The translations under genes and the position numbers were made by a program. The notes under the pieces are model-generated. The model worked only from the letters and a program-made list of their open reading frames with translations. It did no database searches and was not told the DNA's origin. From positions 1,059,001 through 1,123,000 of the forward strand of contig OZ024721.1 of NCBI GenBank assembly GCA_964016875.1: DNA of 64,000 bases, read 5' to 3'. This DNA is from Fallopia convolvulus (Eukaryota > Streptophyta > Magnoliopsida > Caryophyllales > Polygonaceae). Shown one piece after another: positions 43,111-54,824 of this stretch. Positions within the stretch are counted from its first letter, which is position 1, and every line of letters starts with the position of its first letter.

Positions 43111-46100
43111 TCAGATTCTCTTGATCTTTGAAAACGTCCCCGTCTCAGAGAAGTAGGTACTTTGTGTACCGCTTCCAAGTTGATGCGCGTGAGCCTGTGG
43201 ATTTGAGAGTTCAATCCCCTATTGAGAAAAGAAAAACATTGTGTCAGCAGAAACCGAAACCAATTAGCATAAACACGACGTATCTGTAATGGAAACAGCA
43301 GAAGTATGGGAGGAGGATATTGACCTGTACAGGTGTAAATGCTAAACTTGAAGTCAGACCAGAAGTAATACCACTGCTTCCATAGCTCCTTTCCTTGAAC
43401 CTGAAGATACAAGGCCAATGATGGTTAGAATTCAGGACAGCCAACTATGGCAAAAAAAATGTAAAGATGAAGATGACATAAAAGCAGGTAAAACTTACTT
43501 TTTGGCGACTTTTGCAGCAAGCTTACTGGGTCCAGCAGATACACGTAGTTTCCCGCTACCAGCTTGGCCGAGCATCCCATACCCTTCTCCCAATCCATCC
43601 CCTAAAGAGAAGGAATAGCCATGATCAACATAAGCCAACAAAGCCAGGGCAGAGATAAAATGCACAACTAAATCAGAACAACAGCAGGACTGTAATTGGA
43701 TTGTGAACCACAAATGACTCAGATAGACAATCATAATCACATAAAAAAAGTACATCGCAGACGTTGGAAAGCAGAGAGTTCACAGTGAGTAAGTAAACCA
43801 ACCAATACAATTTGGCCTCTGAATAAATAGAAAGCAGTTTCAAGTCAAAACTTAGTATTAATGATTAGGCAGCTAATGATTTTAAGTACAGCAATTTGGC
43901 CTAGTATTAATGATTTTAAGTCAAAACTTAGTATTGGTACATACTTAAGATTCTAATTAGGCAGCTAGCAATTGAGGCATTGCTATTCTTGATTTTCAAT
44001 AGCACTTTTTCTTGAAATACTTTTTCGTTTTGAAATACGTGAAAAATAATTAAAGTAAGGAAAGCAGTAAAAACAAATGACATAAAAGTGACAAGTAACA
44101 CCCGCAAGCAAACTGACGCCATAAGATGAGGAAATCGATTCATACCCAAAGAACTCTCTTCAGGAATACCAAACTGCATTCTGTTGGCTAGCTTCCTCAT
44201 GTCTGTTACAGCATACCTGTGGTACTGAACTCAATGAGCAATGAATAGGATACATTAAAAAAGGCGTCAAAGAAGAACAAATTTGTTCTATTAGAAGATT
44301 TAGTTTTACCTCTCTTTCATCTTCCTCAGACGGCGACCACCTCTTTTCTTTTTCGGTTCAGAATCAGGAACTGGTAAAGGCTTTGGTAGCTTGGGAGGAG
44401 GCGGTTCTTGCCACTTCTCAATTTTCTTACGAATCTCTTCACGCAAATTTCTTCCAGTCTTTCCTGTTGGATCTCCCCTTGTAGAGTCAACACGTGCTGC
44501 AAGAGTTGATTTTGAAGCCACAAGACGGCAGGCACGCATCCTCAGGGCAGGTGGTGTGCTCTGAAATATATCTGTCTGCTCAATATAGCCCACACGAAAC
44601 TGAGATGTTGCAGTAGAAAAACCTGCCAGGTTCTTCTTCTTGGCACCCAGGAGCTGAACGTTGCATGCAGGCATCTTAGCTAATGAAAATAAACCTCCTG
44701 CTGTCCCCATAAGCTTTGCGGCAACAGCACTACCAACAATAGCTGAGAGATTTGGGGCAATATATACCATTCTACTCTCAACAAAATCAAGGACCTTTTT
44801 CTTTGCTGCATCAAGTGTAAGTGCACGATCACAAGCCTCAATTGTCTTTTCTAAGACATCCTCAGGAAGAGGCTTACCACTTGTAGTGGATGCAGTTACA
44901 GAAACCACCATAATAATTGCAGACGGAAGAAGACCTTCTAGATCAACCAGGGTCAGATCTGTTTCATTCCCAATCTTTTTAACTACACGAGCATAGTCAA
45001 TGGGGTGATGCACGAGCGATTCAAGCTCGGGAAATTTCAAGCGGTATTTGTCGCGAATGAAGTTGTGAATAATTGTAATCTCATTCTCAATATCCACGGA
45101 TAATGCATTGCAGTCAACAATCAACTGGTATTCGGGATCATCTTCTAAGACTATAGTACTGTAAGCATTTATTAACTCATTTTGCAGTGCAACTTCAACT
45201 TTCTGCATTGTAAAATTCATATGTCATCTTCAGGAAGAATAGAGTTTTAAATCAAAAAAGACCACATAAACCCCTCAGCACAAAATATATGAACTCCTCT
45301 TGAATTGAGAATACTAAAATAGGGAGAACTACACCCAGAAATGATAAACACAAACTCCTCATGAAGGAAACTAATAGCATCACGTCATGTCTTCATCCAG
45401 TACAAAAATAAGTTAGCATAATTAATAATATCTTTACAGCAAGAAAACAAGTAGAGTCCATAATTTGTGGAATGAAGTACTAGAACTCATTGACAACATT
45501 AAAATCATCATTAAAGCTAACCTGCATTATATCATGGTAACGTTGGGACTTCTGCAACTTGGAAACATTATCAAGATCATCAAAGTTCAGAGCTTCCAAA
45601 TCTTCCATATCACCATCACCGTCCTCTTCCATATTGCCTGCACCAACATCTTCTTCCTCCTGAATAGGAAGAAGAGAACAATGGAAATTGACATTTAGAA
45701 CAATAAATCTAAAATTCTATCATTTCTTTTTCCAGATATTGCCATCAAATTGGATACATGGTATCATTCTAACTTCATTCCCACCACAGAAAAGATCATA
45801 AATCTTTAATGCTACAATAATTCCACAGTTGATTAAAGGTATGTAAGAAGTAGCAGGTACTCACCGGAATTTCAGCTTCATTGTCAGATAACTCATCAAG
45901 ATCAGCCAAAAAGGAATCATTCAAAGTCGCCTGGTAAATCAACCAAAAAACAAAAGTCAATATAGAAAAGCTATAATACTCATGCATATACTATGCTGAT
46001 ACATCCAACACAAGCCCAAGTGGTTTTGGCCGAATTTTGAAGACTCCTAACTTCCTAAGAAACTCAACCTATAACCCTATAATGATGCAATCACAGAGTG

Positions 46101-46324
46101 ATATGCATTCCAGAAACTGCATGAAGTTATTAGCCTATTGCTAAATGATAAATGACCTTTCAGGACACTGTCTGTATTATTGCTTCGTAAACATCAATTA
46201 ACCATATTCACATCTACAGTGCACAAAATTATAGAAAACCAGTTTCAGGTCGCTCAAACCATCCAGAAATAAAAACGATATTGAATTGGAATGGGATACA
46301 GAAGATGATTTAGGAACTAACCAT
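43111..46324 (-). CDS. PRP31: U4/U6 small nuclear ribonucleoprotein PRP31
   Basis: Coding exons fit at 46322-46324 (ATG alone), 45865-45930, 45522-45659, 44310-45202, 44146-44216, 43499-43601, 43325-43400 and 43111-43218, giving 485 residues, the usual plant length. PRP31 binds the U4 snRNA 5' stem-loop with 15.5K and joins U4/U6 to U5 in the tri-snRNP. The acidic N-terminus (NDSFLADLDELSDNEAEIP) leads to the NOSIC region, then the Nop domain (about residues 148-330, including LVDLEGLLPSAIIMV and YIAPNLSAIVGS). A basic nuclear-localisation stretch EPKKKRGGRRLRKMKERY follows near 353-368, then the Prp31 C-terminal domain (PEESSLGDGLGEGYGMLG, ITSGLTSSLAFTPVQ). The leader carries at least one intron (donor gtaagt near 46617). 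All coding introns are GT-AG. Confidence 0.95.
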
Positions 46325-46744
46325 TGTCACAACTTAAGTGAGGAGCTGGATCACAAAAAACTCAAGCTCCAATTGCTAACCTGAATCAATGAAACAAGAA
46401 AACGAATTTGATTAGTTGACGCATCCCGTGGCGGAGGCAGAGGACCAGGCTCCCGCGGCATAAAGGAAGTGAAATTTTGGATAATTTTTGAGATATATGA
46501 ACCACGAATTCCTCGTTTGATATAGAAATCTCAGCAAACAAATTCAATTGAGAACGAGAAGTTCAAACCGATCAAATTTGGATACAAACAAGACGAACGA
46601 GAGGAAAACCTAGAGATACTTACACGAAGTTTGAACCTTTGACGAGGGAGAGAAGATATGGCGGTGAAGAATTGTGGATTCTTTCTCCTTGGCAAACTGA
46701 GTCGGATTCTCTATCTCTCTGGTTTCTAGGGCTCAGTCTTTGAC

Positions 46745-48179
46745 CGACGCTGACCGACCTCTGGCTCAGACAGTGTATGTGATATTTGCAAATTCAGTTG
46801 AATGAACTTTGGGCCTGTTTAAAGCCAGGCCCGTGACCGGCCCGGCTATGTGCCCCGGTCACATATATATGTGATTTGTTTCCACTTTTGATCATTAACC
46901 TAGGCTTTAATGCCTCTCAAATTCATTCACTTCTAAAACTATTTTCACTCTCTTTTATCCTAGAGTATTCATGCGGATGAGAATAAAAAAAGTTGGGTTA
47001 AGTTTGATCTGATTGTAAGTAGAAAAATGCATAAACAATCAATCATATTGAGAGTATTTGTTATTTGTTAAAATTGATATTTATTGAGAATATTTTTTAA
47101 GAAATTGTTATTATTTGTTTAAATTGGTAGGTTAATGTGTATAGAATTAAAACAGATTTTTTTATCATAAAAATTGTAGAGAAGTTACTAAATTAACCAT
47201 ATATGATATTTTAATATTATTACATTTTAGTAAATAGTCAAACTTATGCTGAACTTAAAAAGTTTAGCCCAGATTCATCTAAAACCTTGTTTATTTTTAT
47301 TTTTTTTGGTTGCCCGTTGGTTCGTCATAGCTTCGCTTTGGCTACGTCCAGCTTAACTGACTTTGGCAGTGGCTACGTCGAGCTTAACTCCGGTCACGCA
47401 CCTGACTTTGGCAGGCGAGTGACATGAGTCTCTTAAAAACTTGGTTTATAGATCATCAAAAAGTGTGGGGTTTGTAAAGTGTGCATTCTTTTCTTCCTAA
47501 TCTTTGTGCCATAAGTGTAGACTTTGGACTTTGGAGCACCTGAGTCGTTGTGAACTTTGATTGAATCAATAATTGCATGCAAGGAGAAGGCCCAATGTGA
47601 TGGTAAAATTTGAGTTGATTGTACGAAAAAAATAACTATTGGAGATGAATTGTGAATAATAATATGAGCCATAACTCGGATAATAATATGAGCCATAACT
47701 CATGACCACTACTCTAAAAATAAGGGAATATTAATAAGTTAGTGTCTCTTCATTACTTTCTATTGTTTTTTTTACATTTTTAATATAGGATTATGAACTA
47801 CTTTTTGTAAAGTTTGTTTACATAACTCCACCAAAACAACATCCATTCATCACAAGTCTTGCCTATTATTACAAACAGCAACTCATCCCTGAACTATACA
47901 TGTTATTCCATGCAATTACATATAATCAGAAGAGCCATGCATATTTATAAATAGGGTTTACCCATGCCCCAAAAAATAATGTAAATTGGCTTGGGACTTG
48001 GGAGAGGCAAGGATATGACAATCAATCATCCACATCACTTTGATCCCACAATCCAGATTAAATGGCATTCATCAGCAACAGTTTACAATTCATTACCAAC
48101 TTAGGAAGACAAGCCTGCAATTTATACATATATACGAGACCAGACGAATCAGTTTTTACCCGTCAATGAGAAATGGCTG
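46745..48179. other. Intergenic between PRP31 and the thioredoxin gene
   Basis: Probable PRP31 promoter at the left. 47300-47432 is a tail piece of the SINE family at 37809, with the ggctacgtc-agcttaact unit repeated. The phrase gagaaggcccaatgtgatgg is shared with 42590-42610. No gene seen. Confidence 0.45.
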
Positions 48180-50631
48180 CTATGTCTGTGATTGTCCATT
48201 AACAAGGCTCTCAAGGGTCAGCACAGTGTTGATTGGTCCATTGTGTGGAGCTATGTTGTGCGTTGTGATCGCGTCCTTTATTTTCTGAAACTGTTTAGAG
48301 GAAACCGAAAAGGTTATTGAAAAGGCGTAAAAAGGGCAGTTTTAGGGGCCGTTTGGTTACAAACTATGGAAACGAAACAAATCTTAGTCCATTTCGGTGT
48401 CATAATGCACAACAACAACATTTACCCAGTGAAACTTCCCTTACGGGAAATCAGCATGACAGCAAATTTCTAGACGCAAATATTAAAGCCGTGAGCCAAG
48501 ATAAAAGTTCCCATTATGTATTGTGAGTTTGTGACCCCAATGTGGACTAAGTTCGTTTCTTTTCCACTTCCGTTTTCATATATTGTAATCAAACAGGCCC
48601 TTAATGTAGAGATTATAATTTGGTTTAGATGAGTGAAGAAATTAACCTTGGATAGATTGCACGAAAAGGCTTCCACCAATCTGTCAGCACCACGGTAGAA
48701 GTGAAAGTAAGGGAGAACCTTCACGTTCAATTGTTTGCACATTGGCTTGTTCTCGTCGAAATTCACTTTCAGGAAGAGAATTTCGGGGTGTTCTTCTGCA
48801 GTTTTGCATAGCTGACATAGTTGTAATGGAAGAGAAGTCAAACCAATGAGACAGACAGAAAATGCAAAGGAGGTTTTAAAGTTTTTATGCATTTAGGATT
48901 TTTATGCATAGGCTAAGAGCTTGATTTAGAAACACAGAAAATTTTAGGACAAAGATAATCACAGCAGTGAAGCTGATTATTTTGAATGCACGTCGTTGAA
49001 AAGCATATATAGAAGCTTGCTTGGTGAACTTAGCCACTAAGATAAACGGGAAGCCAAGACAGAAGATAGATAAACTTATTAACAGTCACCTCTTGATCAA
49101 ATTCCCATTCTCAACAAAGAAAAAATACAACAAGGATCCCAAGATCCCCAACAATTATAGTTAACTAGACCAACGTATTAGCAGTACAGCCTTAATCCCG
49201 GACATTAGGCATCAGTTTACTCTTTCACATTATTTTTGTTGAAATTAAAATCTCCAATAACAAGCCTACACTCTATTATAGTTTTACTAGCCCAATTATT
49301 TGCCAATAAAGTTGGTTCCATCATTCCATGTATCAAATGTTTTAACCATTCACAAAACTATCAATTGGTGATCATGAGATAGTATCAAGGGGGATTACCT
49401 TGGGAAACAATGCCCGGCAAGAAGCACACCAAGTCCCATAGAATTCTACAATGACCAATCTATCTCCAGCCTGACTTAAGGCACTCAGGAACTCCTGAGT
49501 GGAATGAATGTCAACCATATTTGGCCCGGCATTCTTCTCCCACCACTTGGGTTGATTGGTTTCAGCAATAGCTGCATGTACCTGATGTTGAACATTAATC
49601 CAAATAAGACCTATGAGAAATATATTGAATATGGATGCAAAAATTCAGCTAAAGCCTATAAGTATGAAATCATCCTTAACAGATGGCCATCCATTAATAT
49701 CCAGTAGTCTCTACAACTAACATGACCACGTTAACAAAATGGAGGCAACAACAAAACTTCATGTGCTGATAGTACTGCCTAATTATACAGGTCATTTTGG
49801 GGCTTTGGCACAAGATTTCAAGCAATTTCATCTTCCTTCATCAAACTAATTGCCTAACAAGCTAGCTATTTAGCTTTGATAGTACACATATACACATTCT
49901 GCAAGTATATTCTTATAAGCAAATCAGCTTTACATAACATACACCAAAGCTAAGTTCATAATTGTCTGAAACAGCTTAAATCCCTTCCTAAGAAATAAAA
50001 GCATGACTTCTTAAATCTAAGCCTGTTCTTTATCAATCCACCTTGTCATCCCCTCACAATCTGACAAAAGTGATACAGTAAGCATGCTTTGCAGAAAGAT
50101 TAGTGCATTTTAAGTCTCACTTCTGTTATTTTTTCCATGGCAAAATTGATGCAATAGCTTCAGCAGTTCCATATAATCCCAAAAATAACAAATTTAAAGC
50201 TATTTGGCAAGACATGCATCAAATTCCACTCTTAAGAAAATGGATATCAAACGCAACAAAACACCAGAAAAAGTAGTTTCGATTAAAAAATTGCCTGCGT
50301 ATTGCACAATCAACCACCATAATTCGTCTACAAATTGAGCAGGTGTCAAATAACAAAGCAAAGACACAAAATTCATTTCTTTTATTCAAACGACAATGAC
50401 TCAATTTTTCAATAAAAAAAGGACGAAGAAACAGAAATCCACCTTGAACGAATCCAAATTCCGTCTCGGCGAAAGAGATAGAGTAGCAGCAGAAACTCCA
50501 GGAGCGCAAGCAGACGAATCAGACGCCAAATAAGCCCTCCGAATCAAACGCAAATTCGGCAAAACGGCGGGCAGTAAAGCATTGGTAGAGCACCGGAACG
50601 AAGCGCAAGATAACCGCATGCAATCAGCCAT
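48180..50631 (-). CDS. Atypical Cys/His-rich thioredoxin (ACHT/thioredoxin-like 2), chloroplast
   Basis: Four exons, 50443-50631, 49399-49581, 48647-48811 and 48180-48284, all phase 0, total 213 residues. Residues 1-63 (MADCMRLSCASFRC...) are Ser/Arg-rich and acid-poor, like a chloroplast transit peptide. The thioredoxin fold follows with WWEKNAGPNMVDIHS, the active site FYGTWCASCRALFPK, the extra-Cys segment VNFDENKPMCKQLNVKVLPYFHFYRGAD and a C-terminal helix. ACHT proteins pass oxidising or reducing signals between 2-Cys peroxiredoxin and stromal enzymes. The redox motif is C-A-S-C; C-G-S-C is the form I know best for the family. All introns are GT-AG. Confidence 0.9.
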
Positions 50632-50899
50632 TGGAAGAAAAAGCTAAATCGACAGATTGATAGAATTTCAACAAAGGGGAAAATTGAACTGTGGAGTAAC
50701 CGAATTCGTGCGATTTGGCAAAGGGAATTCGGTATACTGAATACAACAAGAACAGTGGCAACTACAAATTAGGTTTTGGGGAGCATCGGCGATTTCTTCT
50801 TCTCTTTCACTAAAAATTTGGGAATTTCTTCGCTTTCTTCAAAACCCTTTGTCGTGTAAACCAGTAAAAATCCGAGGATGAGAAGAAAAGCAAGGGATT

Positions 50900-51290
50900 T
50901 GAAGATGATGTTTTGGCTGGTTTTTCGGTTCGAATTTATGAATTGGGGCCCTCAAGATGGTTATCGGCTATACAAATAAACGTGTTCTTAAACTAAAATT
51001 AGGGCTAGGGTTTGGAGTAATTTGAATGGAAAATAAGAAATGGATTTTTCTAATCACACCACACAAAAAATCACATGATATAATGTAAAATGCTATATTA
51101 TAATGCAAAATTTAATATTATATTGTAGAATTTTTCATTTATAATATGAAACCCAAGTAAACTTTTTTTACAAAGAAGATATGAAGGACATATAAAATAA
51201 AATTGTCAAACCAAAGACTAATATGAAAAAATACATCAACTCAAAAAGTTAAACCTATCACTTCCACAATCCCAGTTTAGCTCTAATCCG
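50900..51290. other. Upstream flank of the thioredoxin gene
   Basis: Promoter-side AT-rich DNA; nothing specific recognised. Confidence 0.4.
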
Positions 51291-51293
51291 TAA

Positions 51294-51698
51294 GAGCATC
51301 TCTAAAAGATTCTCCATATACATTGGTATTTGTATTTTTAGAGATTTTATGGTCCAACAGATCCTCTATTTCGTTCCTCAAAATAGAGAATTCTCCAAAA
51401 GATTAAAGTGTTTTTCCTAGAATTAGAAAATTCTCCAAAAAAAATTGAAATGCTTTCCCTAGATTTAGAGAATTCTCCACATTTATTTAGAAAATGCATT
51501 AACTAAAAGTGTATACATGAAAACTTGTGATTGGCCATATGGAATTTTCTAAGAATTTTTTTTATATAAATAGAACTAATAAATGTAAGATTCTCTAAAA
51601 TGAAAAAGCTGTTGGAGTTAAGGTAAATTTTATTTGGAGAATATGACTTTTGGCTCTTCATTTTGGAGAAAATTATAGAGAAACTGTTGGAGATGCCC
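51294..51698. mobile_element. PIF/Harbinger-type MITE
   Basis: TAA flanks (51291-51293 and 51699-51701). Ends GAGCATCTCTAAAAGATTCTC and the inverse GGGCATCTCCAACAGTTTCTC. The interior is rich in repeated ttctccaaa phrases. Confidence 0.8.
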
Positions 51699-51802
51699 TA
51701 ACATTCTCTTATGTAAAAGCACTCTTATTATGGAATAACTATGATCTTACACACATGTGCCTCATTGTAAAATTGCTTCACCAAGAGTGCGTAAGGGAGT
51801 AT

Positions 51803-52995
51803 TGACAAACAACATCTACCCAAACAACATCTACAAGCTAAAAATTTAGTCCATGACTTCGATAAAGTCAGTGCCTTTGACTAAAAACTTCATCGCGATG
51901 ACGCTTGATGGTTAGAAGCTTGTCAGATTCCAAACGTAATCATTCTCACAAAGACGATGAAGCATCCGGCGAAAGGCATTAAATTCATCTCGCCCGTCTC
52001 CTCATCTCAACGACCAAGATGAATTTGGGGTATTATTGGACCCAAAAAATCCAAGTATAATTTCAAGACCGTCAATGTCACAAAGACCGTCATTGTCACA
52101 AAGACCGAAGACCGTCATCGTCATCTGACTATCCCGGAGCGCCAACAAGATCCCGAGATCTCCGGGTCAGTTATAACCGCCTTTCATTATATCATCCATA
52201 ATGTCCACGACCTATTTTTTAGGAGGAAGTTTATTCTTGATCTTGTAACTTCTTATATATGACTCTCTCTACTATATAAAGGGATCAAAAGGCATAGCCT
52301 CGAGAGACATACATTAGTACACAATAATTCCCTCTCTCTTGTAATCAAAACGTTCTCATAACTTACAATGCCCTTGGAGACTATCGTCGTCTGGGCAAGA
52401 CCGTTGGCGTATGAGCAAGATTGTTAGCATCTGACCGTTATCTTCCTAGCTGTTTTCGCATGACTACGGGTCCTAAACCCCAGATCTAAGCTTGTAATCG
52501 CTTGTTTATAATTAATAAAAGGAGATAAGCATTTCCTCTTCATTTGTATTTTCTTTACATTCAATTTTATTACTTATTTATTTATTGCTTTTGTTAATCG
52601 CTTTCATCCGTCTTCCCCTCAACCTGATCCAATCGTATTCCTTTGGCTGTCAAACCCTATCAAGGACATTAAAGTGATCATTTGGTCATTTTTTGTCCAA
52701 AACAATACCATATACAAATCAAAGGCAATTCTAGTCAAAATCAAAGGAGAAGTCGATTACTTGTGAATTGGTCTAAGGATTCCTTTCCATTCAAAGTCTA
52801 CTTGGAGGAATCTTCCACATCAATCTTAAGGGGGGGGTGCCATCCAAGGTGAATTCAAGTTCTCTTCTATAAAGTTAAGTCAACACTAGAACAAGATTGT
52901 GCCTATGACACGGAGCGCGATTCTGTGTCCCAAAAGATATCTCAACCCGTGTCACCTACACACACGAGATCGGTCTTCCAATCGATCACATATCA
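51803..52995 (+). mobile_element. Probable LTR of a retrotransposon
   Basis: It is preceded by a purine tract gtaagggagtat and begins TGACAAAC. It contains a TATA motif ctatataaaggg near 52270 and transcript-end-like AT tracts, and ends CATATCA just before ATTGGTATCGGTGTTAAC, a degenerate primer binding site. A short tandem repeat (gtcacaaagaccgtca) lies near 52075-52110. No coding domain follows. Confidence 0.45.
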
Positions 52996-53898
52996 ATTGG
53001 TATCGGTGTTAACCAGGTTTTTTGCTTGTGTTGATTGTTTTATTGCATTAATTTGTACTTGGAATTCAGTTTTAGACCCTAAAGATTCACATTTTGCATG
53101 AGTTGCAACTTAAAATTCTCATAAAAATTGAGTCTTTTTTATTACTTGGAGTGCAAGTTTTGTTAAAACTTGTTCTTTTTGCGCATCTTAGAATTTCACC
53201 ACCATAATTCTGCTTGCATACTCAAGTTCTAATTTGTGTTAGGCATATTTTTAGTGTCAAACCACATTTCAAGTCATGTTTTTGCACATCTAGGTCCACA
53301 CCCTAACTTATTGCCACGCAAGAGTTGTTCTTGTGTGTTTGTTTTGTTGAGTCTTATTACAAGCTCGATCATGAAATATTCCTCTTTGGAGGAGGAGATA
53401 GTGGTCAGAACCCGCGCTGCCACTCCCTTTCTTCCTTACAAGGCTATTCAGACTTGATTTCTCCGGGCCCCCTGTTGCTGCAAATTAAAGATCTCGATCA
53501 CAAGGCCGGCCTCATGGAGTGATTGACCCCTCTGCTGCTGCAAATTAAGGATGATCTCGATCTCAAACACAAGGCCGACCTCATATCAAGGATTGCACTA
53601 TCAATTCGAACAAGGCTTTCTTTTTAACGACGATCTAGTATCTGTATCATACCATCAAGTTTTGAGTTATAAATGATTCTAACTCCCTACTATTCCTTGA
53701 TATCTCTCTTTTATTATTCTCTTATGCACTTTATATGCTGCTGGTTATTTTGTTACCTAGGAGATTAAAAGTGTTGAAACTGGAACTTTTATGCATACTA
53801 GGCTAGTGACGGTTGTATTGAAGGCATCTCACGTTTGTGGTCTCGAGTCATAAGGGGGAACTATTGTAGTGTACATGTTCAACAAGTATCCTAGGGAA
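52996..53898. other. Retrotransposon ruin or intergenic DNA
   Basis: A duplicated phrase ctgctgcaaattaa(a/g)gat with ctcgatc and cacaaggcc(g)gcctcat occurs at 53469-53515 and 53527-53584. No complete gene or domain recognised. Confidence 0.4.
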
Positions 53899-54035
53899 CA
53901 ATGTTCTAAAATACGCTAGACGGAGAGGGACCGCCTAGTGCCTAGGAGACCGTTTTGGAAGGCTAGGCAGGCTAGCACCTTTCAACACCTAGGCAAGGCC
54001 TAGACGGAGACAGGCGGGGATTTTTTAGAACAGTG
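53899..54035. mobile_element. Small hAT-type MITE
   Basis: A 137-bp element with ends CAATGTTCTAAAA and the complement of CACTGTTCTAAAA. It is flanked by ctagggaa (53891-53898) and ctagggac (54036-54043), an 8-bp duplication with one mismatch. The interior is imperfectly palindromic (cctaggca/tgcctagg-type phrases). Confidence 0.75.
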
Positions 54036-54043
54036 CTAGGGAC

Positions 54044-54824
54044 GAGTATCCTAGGTCGTGCCACATTTGGAAAGGCATGGTGGAGGGGTAACCTTCTTTT
54101 GGCTTCACAAGTGGCTGGTGTTTTTTTACAGAATTGGATTCCTTGAGGTGGAATGACCATAATTTGAGCCACGATGATGGCCGGAGCTCAGTTTTTGCAA
54201 CTATGTTGTGGTATTCTTGGAAGGCTCATAATGATTTAGTGTTCAATTGTCACTGACTGTGACACAATCATCAGCAGAGGGGTGACCGATGCTCTGGGAC
54301 ATGACTCGTTTAGTTTGAACTCTAATTTTACTCAGTTATCAGTTTTACCTACTTACATATTACACTGTTGCTAGATCAGATGTAGCTCTTTATTTACAGA
54401 GAAATCCTACTACAGCTTCAAACTGCCTTGATGAAATCAAGCTTATCCAGCTTCAAACTACTATTTTTACAGCTAAAGAATAAACAATCTATAGCGTAAA
54501 TAGTTTTCGGTAAACATCCAAGTACAAAAACTGGGTCCTGAATCCTGATCACTGAAGTATGCTAGTCTTTCTTACTAACCAAGCAACTTATCATAACAAG
54601 ACGATCAAAGGCTCAAGAAACTCAACTGAGGTAAAAAGATCCAACTGCTTGGAATGATTCAACACCAAACCAAAGTGAATTAATAAATAAATACTCATGA
54701 TCTTGGTTTGAACAAGCATAGAAAGATACAAAATTAAAACAACCCCAAGAAGAACTCTTCGACTTGTGAATTGTCTATTAGACAACGAAGATCATGAAAT
54801 TGAAGTTGGAAGTAGTTTGAGAAA
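54044..54824. other. Intergenic and GRWD1 3' flank
   Basis: No gene or named repeat recognised. Confidence 0.4.

Noticed and set aside
50219..50509. 96-residue minus-strand ORF overlapping thioredoxin exon 1
   Set aside because: Lies in intron 1 and in another frame; no domain.
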